From contig CABUZI010000028.1 of assembly GCA_902496005.1 (NCBI GenBank), positions 1 through 18,477 on the forward strand: DNA of 18,477 bases. The letters run 5' to 3'. The position numbers and the translations under genes were made by a program. This DNA comes from an uncultured Collinsella sp. (GTDB taxonomy: Bacteria > Actinomycetota > Coriobacteriia > Coriobacteriales > Coriobacteriaceae). This document shows, one piece after another, positions 11,326-18,477 of the stretch (position 1 is the stretch's first letter; each line of letters opens with the position of its first letter). A model generated the notes under the pieces. It searched no databases, was not told where the DNA came from, and saw only the letters and a list, made by a program, of their open reading frames with translations.

Positions 11326-12456
11326 CTAGGCGCGGTGCCAGTCGGTCAGGCAGGCATCGAGGGAGGCGATGAGCGCATCCTTGTCCATGTGACGGCCGAT
11401 GATGCACAGGCTCGTCATGCGGTCGCCCGTCTCGTCGTCCCAAATCTGCATGATTTCGGGGTTCTCGTCGATGATCTTCTGCTTCTCGCCCTCGGGCGCC
11501 GAGTCGACAAACAGGCCGTTCTCCATCAGGCGCATCTGGTGGCCGGCCTGCTCAAACATGTAGCACATGTCCGGATCGCCGGTCTGCCACAGCGGACCCT
11601 TGACGCGGATGACCTCGTCGGGCCACTCCTGCTCAACAAAATCGGTGAACTTCTGCAGGTCAAACGGCTTGCGGCGCGAGTACACAAAGGTCTCGATGTC
11701 GTACTCGAGCACCTCGGGGTCGTCGTGCTCTTCGGGATGCTCCATGGCCTCGATCCAGGCGGCGGAGTTGTAGGCGCGCATAAAGTCGAAGCGGTCGGTA
11801 TCGAGCAGCTCCTCCATGGGGACCTCGCCGTTTTGGGCCTCGACGATCACGGCGTCTTTCTGCAGGCTGCGCACGATGGCCTTGAGCTCGGCGATCTGCT
11901 CAGGGCTCACGGTATCGGTCTTGTTGAGGATCAGCGTGGAGCAAAACTCGATCTGCTGGATGAGCAGGCTTTCGATGTCGTCCTCGTCGATATCCTCAGC
12001 CAGCAGGTCGCGGCCGCCGTTGAACTCGTCGTACATGCGGGCGCAGTCGACCACGGCCACGATGTTGTCGAGCGCGAGCTTGGGCTCGCCGCCCACCTTG
12101 GCCTCGTCGCAGAAGCTCGAGATGGTGTAGGCGATGGGGATGGGCTCGCAAATGCCCGAAGCCTCGATGATGATGTAGTCGAAGTTGCCCGAATCGGCGA
12201 TGCCCTGCAGCTGGTTAGCAAGGTCGTCCGAAAGCGTGCAGCAGATGCAGCCGTTGGTGAGCGGGATGAGGTCGTCGGTCTCGGAAAGGCCGCCGTCGGC
12301 GATAAGGCTGGCGTCCACATTGATCTCGCCGATATCGTTGACGATCACGGCGGCGCGGATGCCGCCGTCGTTAGCGAGGATGTGGTTGAGCAGCGTGGTC
12401 TTGCCGGCACCGAGGTATCCGGTAAGCATGATGATCTTCACGGGTTTGTTGGGCAT
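11326..12456 (-). CDS. CobW/COG0523-family GTPase metallochaperone
   Basis: The 376-residue G3E-family GTPase has Walker A GYLGAGKTT (13-21), the metal-binding GCICC motif (69-73; C70, C72, C73), the IIEASGICEP segment (97-105) and NKTD (178-181). A CobW C-terminal domain runs from about residue 250 (VLEYDIETFVYSRRKPFD) to the end. Family members deliver metals such as zinc or cobalt to client proteins, using GTP hydrolysis. A short acidic/His stretch (MEHPEEHDDPEV, 238-249) may add metal binding. No cobalamin gene or obvious zinc-repressor site is seen nearby, so the metal is undecided. ATG 12456 is chosen because AAAGGAGG precedes it by 4 nt; an upstream ATG at 12477 lies before that site. 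Confidence 0.88.
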   Translation of the reverse strand: MPNKPVKIIMLTGYLGAGKTTLLNHILANDGGIRAAVIVNDIGEINVDASLIADGGLSETDDLIPLTNGCICCTLSDDLANQLQGIADSGNFDYIIIEASGICEPIPIAYTISSFCDEAKVGGEPKLALDNIVAVVDCARMYDEFNGGRDLLAEDIDEDDIESLLIQQIEFCSTLILNKTDTVSPEQIAELKAIVRSLQKDAVIVEAQNGEVPMEELLDTDRFDFMRAYNSAAWIEAMEHPEEHDDPEVLEYDIETFVYSRRKPFDLQKFTDFVEQEWPDEVIRVKGPLWQTGDPDMCYMFEQAGHQMRLMENGLFVDSAPEGEKQKIIDENPEIMQIWDDETGDRMTSLCIIGRHMDKDALIASLDACLTDWHRA

Positions 12457-12542
12457 GTGCCCTCCTTTGTTAGACATGGCTTACAGTTAAATCTTATGCC
12501 AAACGCCTGCTCTTATACCCACGCGCCGGCAAATAACACAGG

Positions 12543-12884
12543 CTACTCCCAGGCTCCCCACACATCGGGGCAATAACCGACGGTGGCCTTTTTGCCGTTG
12601 CGCACGATGGGCTCGGCTAGAACCTGCTGATTCTCGAGCAGTTTATCGAAGCGCTGGCTAGGGGTGAGGTGCTGGATGAGCGCGAGCGTCTCCTCGTCCT
12701 TGGCTTTGGGGTTGAGCAGTTTGTCGATACCGCCGACCGCCTGCATCACGCTCGTGAGCTCGCCTTTGCTCATCTCCTTTTCCTTAAGGTCAATAAACTG
12801 CACCTTAATGCGGCGTTCTTTGAAGAAACGCTGCGCTTTCTTGGTGTCGAACGACTTCTTAGTCCCGAAGATTTGAATATTCAT
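12543..12884 (-). CDS. ArsC/Spx-fold protein lacking the catalytic cysteine
   Basis: The 113-residue protein has the thioredoxin-like ArsC/Spx/YffB fold: MNIQIFGTKKSFDTKKAQRFFKER aligns with the usual GxxxCDTxKKA start, IDLKEKEMSKGEL (31-43) and the EPIVRNGKKATVGY end (91-104). Where arsenate reductases and Spx have cysteine, it has S11. The only cysteine is C105 near the C-terminus (GYCPDVW). It is therefore unlikely to be an arsenate reductase in the usual sense. I recall a similar GTKKSFDTKKA subgroup in Firmicutes labelled arsenate reductase family. It starts 12 nt after the flavodoxin gene, with GCGGAG before the ATG, and probably shares its mRNA. Confidence 0.8.
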   Translation of the reverse strand: MNIQIFGTKKSFDTKKAQRFFKERRIKVQFIDLKEKEMSKGELTSVMQAVGGIDKLLNPKAKDEETLALIQHLTPSQRFDKLLENQQVLAEPIVRNGKKATVGYCPDVWGAWE

Positions 12885-12896
12885 GGCTCCGCCGCT

Positions 12897-13520
12897 CTAT
12901 CGAATGAAGTTGGTCGTTGCGCGATCGGCTTCGGGCGCGTTGATACCGGCGGCCCGTCCTGCCTCGATGCAACGCAGGAGCCAGGCCATGTTTTTGCCGA
13001 TGTTTCGCATGGTGGCAAGGCCCTCGGCGTCCCCATCGGCGTCGCCGGGCACGCGGCCAAACACGTTGTTCCAGTAGGTGGAAGCAACCACGGGCATTTG
13101 CTTAATGGTGAAGTACTTGTTGAGCACATCGAAGGTGGTCGACGTGCCGCCGCGACGGGCGACGGCGACTGCGGCGCCGGGTTTGTGCTCAAAGGCATGC
13201 CCGCCTGCATAGAAGGCGCGATCGAGGGCCGAAAGGATGCGGCCGCTGGGGTGCGCGTAGTAGACGGGCGAGCCAAAGACAAAACCGTCGGCCTGCTCGG
13301 CGGCAGCGATGAGCTCGTTCACCACGTCGTCGTCAAAGGTGCAGCGACCGCCAAGTTTGCCGCACTGACCGCAGCCGATGCAGTCGCGAATGGGCTTGGC
13401 GCCCAGCTGAAACACCTCGGTATCAATGCCTTCGGCATTGAGCTGCTCGGCGACCTCGGCGAGTGCGCGGGCGGTGTTGCCGTTTGCCTTGGGACTGCCA
13501 TTGACCAAAAGAACCTTCAT
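12897..13520 (-). CDS. Flavodoxin-fold NAD(P)H:FMN oxidoreductase with Cys cluster
   Basis: The 207-residue protein has a flavodoxin-like fold. The phosphate loop NGSPKANGNTARAL (7-20) binds FMN, and FGSPVYYAHPSG is the second flavin segment. A compact cluster C47, C50, C53, C60 (CIGCGQCGKLGGRC) matches the CX2CX2CX4-7C motif of iron-sulfur flavoproteins, so a 4Fe-4S cluster is likely. It probably moves electrons between NAD(P)H or ferredoxin and an unknown acceptor in an anaerobe. ATG 13520 is chosen over GTG 13523 for spacing from GAGGGAG. It heads a two-gene unit with the ArsC-like gene. Confidence 0.85.
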   Translation of the reverse strand: MKVLLVNGSPKANGNTARALAEVAEQLNAEGIDTEVFQLGAKPIRDCIGCGQCGKLGGRCTFDDDVVNELIAAAEQADGFVFGSPVYYAHPSGRILSALDRAFYAGGHAFEHKPGAAVAVARRGGTSTTFDVLNKYFTIKQMPVVASTYWNNVFGRVPGDADGDAEGLATMRNIGKNMAWLLRCIEAGRAAGINAPEADRATTNFIR

Positions 13521-13583
13521 CACAAACTCCCTCTGCTGTCGGTGACTTCTGCGGAGGATTATCGCACGAGAGGGCAGATGGCG

Positions 13584-13626
13584 TGGGGCGCGATGCGAAA
13601 CGGCTTGTGTTTCACGTCGCGCCCCA
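13584..13626. terminator. Long imperfect hairpin after the GGDEF gene
   Basis: TGGGGCGCGA (13584-13593) pairs with TCGCGCCCCA (13617-13626), and GAAAC (13597-13601) with GTTTC (13609-13613). It follows the GGDEF-PAS gene on the minus strand and precedes the flavodoxin gene. No T run is present, so termination is inferred from position and stem strength. Confidence 0.5.
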
Positions 13627-13631
13627 CAACG

Positions 13632-15161
13632 CTAGTCCAGCTTGGTGCCCGGTACTTGCGGTGCCTCTATAAGCCGCGCTTTGAGCTCGTTCAAAATGGA
13701 AACGGGCTGTCGATCGACAGCGTCCAGATGAAGTGTCGCCACACGAATGGGTGGCTGATATTCAAGCGAGCCGATGAGCACGGGAGAACCCAGGAACCGC
13801 TCGATTTCTTCTGCGATCGCGTCGGTCTCTTCGGGATCAAAGTCGTCGAAAAGCGCCGCGAACGTCGGCCCCGTCGAGCGGAACAGGCGACCCTTGCCGC
13901 GCGAGCATTCCATGAGGCAGGCGGCGCTTTCTGCCAAAACGCGGTCGCCCGCATCAAAGCCAAAGCGGGCATTGACCTGAGCGATATCGTCGATTTTGAT
14001 GGCGATCAAACCAGCCTTGCGCGCCACGCGACGCATTTCGCCAATGGCGTTGACCAGGGCGTGAATATCGCCCAAGCCGGTCACGGAATCGGTCGTATCT
14101 GCCAAGCTTCGGTTGATGATAATGCCCACATACATGCCGGGCTCGGTATCGGTGCCGTCCAAGCGGTAGCCCGTGCAGTCACAAAGCACGTATTTTCCGG
14201 TGGCATCCATTACGCGATACTGCATGTAGTGGAAGTGCCACGTGCCGTTTATCACCATGTCGAGCTCGGCACGTACGTTGTCGCGGTCCTCGGGATGGAC
14301 GCGGGCGAGCCACATGTCGAGTGAGTTAAAAGGGTGCTGGGAGGGCAGGTCAAAATCGCGCACGGCGTTAACCGACCATTGCGATTCTCCCGTATCGAGA
14401 TTGAGGATAAACGGATAGCGCGTCTCGGAGCTCATGGAGATCGCTTGGAACACCCGGTCGTTGCAGGGAAGCTGATCAACGATTGGGCGTTGCGGCGCGT
14501 CATCGTCTTTCGGTTGCTGCACACGATGCATAAGCTTATAGCGATACATCTTGCGATCGGCATCCATCGTCATCTGGCGACGCGTGTCGCCAGCAAGTGG
14601 ATCGACGCGCGAGCAGCCAAAGCTAAAGCTGCCGATCATGGGCGCCTTGCCACCTGAGCTCGCCTCGATCAGCCTGGTACGCACCTGCTCCAAGCGCTGC
14701 TCGAGTTCAATCTCGTTTGCGGAGGGCGAGATGAGCACAAACTCGTCTCCACCGATACGGAACAGCATCTCATCGTGCTCCATGGTTTCGGAGAGCGTGC
14801 GGCAGATGCTCAGAATATAGCGATTGCCTTCGGCGTGGCCAAACCTATCATTGCAATGCTTGAGATGGTCGATGTCAATATAGGCGCAGGTGAAGGGGTC
14901 GCCTTTGCGCCAGAGTTGCTCGACGTGACGGTCGAATCCGTTGCGGTTGCCCAAGTTGGTGAGCGGATCGATATAGGCGTTGCGCTCAAGCAGCTGGCGC
15001 TCTTGTTGCAGGATGGCATGCGTCTTTTGCAGTTGCTCACCAACGGCGCGTAGCTCAGCAGGCAGCGCGGCAACATCGAGTTCAGCGGTCGAGACGCCGT
15101 TCGCAAGTTGCTGAAGATAGGCAATAATCGATTGCTCGCCCAGGCGATATGACTCGTTCAT
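13632..15161 (-). CDS. GGDEF-PAS-GGDEF-like protein (probable diguanylate cyclase)
   Basis: The 509-residue cytoplasmic protein has no membrane segment. A short helical lead (1-60, coiled-coil-like in LQKTHAILQQERQLLERNA) joins a full GGDEF domain with YIDPLTNLGNRNGFD (63-77), AYIDIDHLKHCND (93-105) and RIGGDEF (135-141). No RxxD inhibitory site is seen before the GGDEF. A PAS-like domain follows at about 235-350 (WLARVHPEDRDNV, YVLCDCTGYRLDG). A second GGDEF-like domain (about 355-505, DSVTGLGDIHALVNAI) has RSTGPTFAAL where the motif should be, so it is catalytically dead. It likely makes cyclic di-GMP from GTP in response to a PAS signal. AAGGAGG precedes ATG 15161. It lies 127 nt after the related EAL gene. 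Confidence 0.86.
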   Translation of the reverse strand: MNESYRLGEQSIIAYLQQLANGVSTAELDVAALPAELRAVGEQLQKTHAILQQERQLLERNAYIDPLTNLGNRNGFDRHVEQLWRKGDPFTCAYIDIDHLKHCNDRFGHAEGNRYILSICRTLSETMEHDEMLFRIGGDEFVLISPSANEIELEQRLEQVRTRLIEASSGGKAPMIGSFSFGCSRVDPLAGDTRRQMTMDADRKMYRYKLMHRVQQPKDDDAPQRPIVDQLPCNDRVFQAISMSSETRYPFILNLDTGESQWSVNAVRDFDLPSQHPFNSLDMWLARVHPEDRDNVRAELDMVINGTWHFHYMQYRVMDATGKYVLCDCTGYRLDGTDTEPGMYVGIIINRSLADTTDSVTGLGDIHALVNAIGEMRRVARKAGLIAIKIDDIAQVNARFGFDAGDRVLAESAACLMECSRGKGRLFRSTGPTFAALFDDFDPEETDAIAEEIERFLGSPVLIGSLEYQPPIRVATLHLDAVDRQPVSILNELKARLIEAPQVPGTKLD

Positions 15162-15199
15162 GATGGATAACCTCCTTGGGCGGAACAACGGTTTGTATC

Positions 15200-15230
15200 A
15201 TATCCCCAATTCGGTTTGAATTGGGGATAT
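15200..15230. promoter_or_regulatory. Perfect 13-bp AT/G hairpin between the two c-di-GMP genes
   Basis: ATATCCCCAATTC (15200-15212) and GAATTGGGGATAT (15218-15230) are exact complements around GGTTT. It lies upstream of the GGDEF-PAS gene and downstream of the EAL gene, both minus strand, about 40 nt from the former's start. It has no T run on the minus strand; it could be an operator or attenuator. Confidence 0.6.
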
Positions 15231-15288
15231 AAGTTAGCTAATGGAGACAAATGCCCCCTTCGACGGTGGCGTTTTGCGCGCGAGCGTA

Positions 15289-18006
15289 TCAGTTGTTATT
15301 GCCACCATCGAGCAATGCCTCAAAATCCTTCGCCGGCATGGGGCGGTAGTAGAGGAAGCCCTGAGCGTAGCGGGCGCCCATTTGTCGTAGCATGTTCGCC
15401 TGCTCATTTGTCTCGACGCCTTCGACCACGACGGGTAGATGGAGCGACTGCGCCATTTCGAGCATCGATGAAATGATTTGCGTGCTGCGGCCTTGATCGC
15501 GGTCGGTGGGCACAAAGGTGCGGTCGAGCTTGATGACGTCGACGTTGACGTTCTTGAGCATCGCGAGCGTGGACTGACCGGTGCCAAAATCGTCCATATA
15601 GGTCGAGAAGCCGCGGGTGTGCAGATCTGCGGTCAGCTTATCCACGGCCTCGGATTCTCCCGTATAAGCCGTCTCGGTGATCTCGATACGCATGAGCTCG
15701 GGCGGTAGGTTGTATTGGGCGGCGAGCGCCCCCATATGTTCGGCAACGTCGCAGGCAAGGATATCCACGCGCGACACATTAAGCGAGACCGGAACCACGC
15801 GAAGACGGCGATCGAGACGCTCGCGAAGCCATATGGCGACACCCTGCCAAATGTACTTGTCGAGCGTCACTACAAAGCCGCTATCCTCGAGTGCGGGGAT
15901 AAACGTTGCGGGCGAAATGAGAGAGCCGTCCTTGTCAATCCAGCGGGTGAGCGCTTCGGCACCAATAATCTCGCCGGTTTCCATATCGACCTGGGGTTGC
16001 AAGTGGTAGGTAATGCGACCGTCCGAGAGCGCGTACTGGAATTCGGTCAGCGTGCGGTGGAACACGACTTCGCGCTCGTACTCCGCGGGGCAGAAAATGG
16101 CAATGCGCTCCTTGAAGTCGTTTTTTGCGCGCCGATTGGTAAACATGGCCTTCGCCTGCGCATCGATGGTGATTTCCTCACTGGAGTCGATGGGGTAAAC
16201 GCCCATGGACGGCCAAAAACCTACGCCGTCATCATGCCTAGCTACTGCCTCGCGAACGCGGTTGTAGATTTGATGGACGGTGATGTGCTTAAAGGGGATG
16301 AGTACGCAAAAGTCATCTTGGCCCCAGTATCCTGCGACGCCCATATCGGCATTCTCGATGTCCTTGAGGACCGTGCCCACATCGGCGAGCACGCGGTCGC
16401 CCTCGGCCTGGCCGTGCCATTCATTAAACAGGCGCATGTGGCCCATGTCGACCGTGGCGATGCACCAGGCGCCGTTGCGCCTTGCCTCGAGAAATGCGTT
16501 GGCGCGCCGCATAAACTCGCTGGGTCGATAGAGGCCCGTGAGCGAGTCGATACGTTCGGCTATGGCGCTTTTGCGCTCCGCCTCGGGTATGGGGAGGCTG
16601 TCGTTGGGAACAAGCCCGCCGGCCGTGCGAAGGCGACGGTCGAGTTCGCCTAAAACGGCGGTCGCTTGATGGGTTAAGTGCTCGTAAAAGGCCGGGACGA
16701 CAAGGCAGACGGGAGTAATGGTGTCGCCTGCGATTCGAACAGGAGCGAAAACGGCCTCTTTAAGGTGGCGGGTCAGTTGCTCGAATGCCTCGTGGTCTAG
16801 TTCGTTGCTGAGCACGACGAACTGGACGCTTCGTGAACGGTAGACCCGGCTCCTGCTGCGGGTGATCGACAGCATGCGGCCAGCGTATTCGGCAAGCATG
16901 TTGTCGACAGCCTCGGCCCCGTAGAGCTCGTTGAGCTTTGTCGTGCCACGAACGCGCACTGCTATAAGCCCTGTCTCGCAACGATCGCGGCGGCAGGCGT
17001 CGATGGCGTTGGCCAGCATGCGCTGCGTTCCGAGGCCTGTGGCGGCGTCGACGGTTTCGGCAAGTGAGTGGTTGACGAGCTCACCGACATAGAGCGAGGG
17101 GACATTTCCGTCGCCGTCGATACGAAACCCGCGAGCACGGCAAAGGACGTAGTCGCCGACGGCGTTGCGCACACGATATTGCATGACGCGACGGTGCTTG
17201 GTGCCGTTGTAGACTTGGTCGATGTCGTTGATGCAGGCCTCAAGGTCGTCGGGATGGACGCGCGTTTTCCAGTAATCGCGACAGTTGTCTATGTGCTCCG
17301 AGGGAAGGCCAAGATCGCGCAAGGCACCTTGTGACCAAAGGGTGCGATGTTTGTCCAAGTTCTCGATAAAGAAATAACGGCCCTCGTTGAGCATCGAAAA
17401 GGCGTCAAAAATTCGATCGCTTATTTCGAAGTCGTCGGCGTGAACTTGCGTGATATTGCGTCGATCGAGGTGCATTGCATGACGTAGCTTGTAGTCGTAC
17501 ATGCGATGGTCGGCATCGAGCGTCATGCGATTGGAAGCTTCGCCCAGGGCGGGGTCGGCATGTGACACTCCGTAGCTAAACGAGCGGGGCATCTCGGAAT
17601 CGTTGTTTTTGAGCAGAACCGTTCGGCAGTGTTTCAGACGTTCGGCGAGGTCGTCCTCGGTTGCAATCGTAGATAGGATGGCAAACTCGTCACCGCCTAT
17701 GCGAAACGCCGCTTCGCCCACCTTCATATACAGCTTAAGATAGAGACTTACCTGCAAGATATAGCGGTTGCCCTCGTCATGCCCAAAGACGTCGTTGCAG
17801 TGCTTGAGATTGTCGATATCGATGAACGCCATGGTAACGGGGGCGTCCTGCTCCCAGAGCTCCTCGAGGGAACGGGCAAAACCGCCGCGGTTGCCAAGCC
17901 CAGTAAGCTGGTCGGTAAAGGCAGTCCTGATCAGATCCTCCTGCCGCTCGAGAAGGTCACGGACGGTCTTTTCGAGCGTTTCGGTGTAATTGCTGACAGT
18001 ATCCAT
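15289..18006 (-). CDS. GGDEF-PAS-GGDEF-like-GGDEF-like-EAL protein (c-di-GMP turnover)
   Basis: The 905-residue protein lacks membrane segments. Domains: N-terminal helix; GGDEF with FIDIDNLKHCNDVFG (61-75) and RIGGDEF (102-108); PAS-like domain (about 195-315); a degenerate GGDEF-like domain (about 318-460) with RSVQFVVL at the motif; a third GGDEF-like domain with DSLTGLYRPSEF (487-498) and GQDDF (562-566) for GGDEF; and an EAL domain with EAL (684-686), LNVS, EITE, DDFGTG (805-810), K826 and EGVET (862-866), all matching active phosphodiesterases. It likely hydrolyses cyclic di-GMP, with possible synthesis by domain 1. The first three domains parallel the neighbour at 13632, suggesting tandem duplication. 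An in-frame TAG just upstream supports ATG 18006 although the ribosome site is weak. Confidence 0.88.
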   Translation of the reverse strand: MDTVSNYTETLEKTVRDLLERQEDLIRTAFTDQLTGLGNRGGFARSLEELWEQDAPVTMAFIDIDNLKHCNDVFGHDEGNRYILQVSLYLKLYMKVGEAAFRIGGDEFAILSTIATEDDLAERLKHCRTVLLKNNDSEMPRSFSYGVSHADPALGEASNRMTLDADHRMYDYKLRHAMHLDRRNITQVHADDFEISDRIFDAFSMLNEGRYFFIENLDKHRTLWSQGALRDLGLPSEHIDNCRDYWKTRVHPDDLEACINDIDQVYNGTKHRRVMQYRVRNAVGDYVLCRARGFRIDGDGNVPSLYVGELVNHSLAETVDAATGLGTQRMLANAIDACRRDRCETGLIAVRVRGTTKLNELYGAEAVDNMLAEYAGRMLSITRSRSRVYRSRSVQFVVLSNELDHEAFEQLTRHLKEAVFAPVRIAGDTITPVCLVVPAFYEHLTHQATAVLGELDRRLRTAGGLVPNDSLPIPEAERKSAIAERIDSLTGLYRPSEFMRRANAFLEARRNGAWCIATVDMGHMRLFNEWHGQAEGDRVLADVGTVLKDIENADMGVAGYWGQDDFCVLIPFKHITVHQIYNRVREAVARHDDGVGFWPSMGVYPIDSSEEITIDAQAKAMFTNRRAKNDFKERIAIFCPAEYEREVVFHRTLTEFQYALSDGRITYHLQPQVDMETGEIIGAEALTRWIDKDGSLISPATFIPALEDSGFVVTLDKYIWQGVAIWLRERLDRRLRVVPVSLNVSRVDILACDVAEHMGALAAQYNLPPELMRIEITETAYTGESEAVDKLTADLHTRGFSTYMDDFGTGQSTLAMLKNVNVDVIKLDRTFVPTDRDQGRSTQIISSMLEMAQSLHLPVVVEGVETNEQANMLRQMGARYAQGFLYYRPMPAKDFEALLDGGNNN

Positions 18007-18143
18007 GTTCTAAGCGGCTTTCTGAGGTCGGGGCGGATTGCGTCGGGCGAGCTCGTTGTGTACACGCGTCGTTGCTCAGCGCTTTGCATGTATCCAGGCC
18101 CCCGCCTTGCTGCGTTGTTGAGTTAATTTACCGGCTAATGTTC

Positions 18144-18158
18144 GCTGTTGATAACAGC
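18144..18158. promoter_or_regulatory. Short palindrome, possible operator
   Basis: GCTGTT-GAT-AACAGC is a perfect 6-bp inverted repeat with a 3-nt centre, about 140 nt upstream of the EAL gene and close to a minus-strand TATAAT at 18184. Operator function is a guess. Confidence 0.35.
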
Positions 18159-18280
18159 TGAGTAGTGTAAACAACGGTGCACAATTATATATGGGTGTAC
18201 ATGCTGTGGGCGGCTATTATTCGACAAGCAGTAGCGCGACGATGCGATGTTCGATAAAAATGCGACTGGGACGGTATATG

Positions 18281-18309
18281 TTGACGGGTATACTTGTCCC
18301 GTTTTAAAA
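18281..18309 (+). promoter_or_regulatory. Candidate promoter of the patatin gene with overlapping inverted repeat
   Basis: TTGACG (18281-18286) and TTAAAA (18304-18309) are 17 nt apart. An alternative -10 is TATACT (18289-18294) with a weak -35. ACGGG (18284-18288) and CCCGT (18298-18302) form an inverted repeat across this stretch that could be an operator. Confidence 0.4.
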
Positions 18310-18330
18310 CGCAGGAACGGAGATGGTCGC

Positions 18331-18477
18331 ATGGCACAGTCAAATATGACGCGCACGGTGGGGCTTGCGCTCGAGGGAGGCGGCTACCGCGGTATGTATA
18401 CAGCGGGCGTGCTCGATGTATGGATGGAGCGCGGTTTGACCTGCGACCATATGGTGGGCGTCTCGGCGGGCGCGGCG
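18331..18477 (+). CDS. Patatin-like phospholipase, N-terminal part (cut by window edge)
   Basis: The first 49 residues of a patatin-family serine hydrolase are visible. The glycine-rich oxyanion segment is LEGGGYRGMYTAGVLD (14-29) and the nucleophile elbow is GVSAG (residues 43-47, GxSxG), with Ser45 as expected catalytic residue. Family enzymes hydrolyse acyl chains from lipids through a Ser-Asp dyad; the Asp lies outside the window. The protein starts MAQSNMTRTVGLALEGGG, CGGAG lies 8 nt before the ATG, and an overlapping ATG at 18323 is in another frame. No signal peptide is seen, so it is probably cytoplasmic, like the YjjU group. Confidence 0.9.
   Translation, partial: MAQSNMTRTVGLALEGGGYRGMYTAGVLDVWMERGLTCDHMVGVSAGAA

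Larger units (their letters stand above)
18007..18330. other. Divergent intergenic region, 324 nt
   Basis: No gene is seen between the EAL gene (minus) and the patatin gene (plus). It is AT-richer than its surroundings in 18120-18320. It contains a 15-nt palindrome at 18144, a TATAAT on the minus strand (18189-18184) with no good -35, and promoter-like sequence before the patatin gene. The long leader of the EAL gene does not match a cyclic di-GMP riboswitch that I could recognise. Confidence 0.6.

Noticed and set aside
11104..12576. 490-codon open frame opposite trmL and the CobW-like gene
   Set aside because: It spans two real genes and a perfect terminator on the other strand, and has no domain.
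12543..12884. Arsenate reductase function
   Set aside because: The catalytic cysteine is replaced by serine and no arsenic-resistance genes are nearby.
12669..14324. 551-codon open frame opposite the ArsC-like, flavodoxin and GGDEF genes
   Set aside because: It crosses three supported minus-strand genes and their intergenic hairpin; codon-bias artefact.
18007..18143. Possible cyclic di-GMP riboswitch upstream of the EAL gene
   Set aside because: ATGCAAAGC on the minus strand loosely recalls the GEMM core, but the paired helices and tetraloop receptor were not found.

Overview
The window looks like a chromosomal segment of a high-GC Gram-positive gut actinobacterium, most likely a Coriobacteriia member close to Collinsella. 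That placement is inference from base composition, strong AGGAGG-type ribosome sites and remembered gene families; no search was run. Apart from one insertion-sequence fragment and several short palindromic repeats, it reads as ordinary dense chromosome.

Layout. 1-530: the 5' part of an IS110-family transposase (minus strand) and a strongly structured upstream segment that could encode its bridge RNA, then an interlocked pair of inverted repeats. 586-3419: rlmA (23S rRNA methyltransferase), a four-helix membrane protein, a 47-residue membrane peptide, rsmJ (16S rRNA methyltransferase) and a small zinc-ribbon protein. 3491-10599, all plus strand: a GNAT acetyltransferase with an odd tail, a Tet(M)-like ribosomal GTPase, an orphan AAA ATPase, a RimJ/RimL-type acetyltransferase and a UvrA2-type ABC ATPase. 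10629-15161, all minus strand: trmL (tRNA methyltransferase with an insertion), a CobW/COG0523 metallochaperone GTPase, an ArsC/Spx-fold protein without its cysteine, an Fe-S flavodoxin-type reductase and a GGDEF-PAS-GGDEF-like protein. 15289-18006, minus strand: a GGDEF-PAS-GGDEF-like-GGDEF-like-EAL protein. 18331-end: the start of a patatin-like phospholipase, divergently oriented.

Themes. Three RNA methyltransferases and a ribosome-binding GTPase act on the translation machinery. Two adjacent paralogous proteins make and/or degrade cyclic di-GMP. The flavodoxin and ArsC-like genes form a tight pair.

The most distinctive signal is a family of 23-35 nt near-perfect palindromes centred on the A of GGGACAG. 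Four copies lie at or just after the stop codons of four consecutive plus-strand genes (6235, 7447, 8053, 10602), and the last also supplies the stop codon of the convergent trmL. Their outer arms differ in sequence between copies yet stay complementary. A fifth, divergent relative follows rlmA. The second notable signal is the nested stem architecture just upstream of the IS110 transposase.
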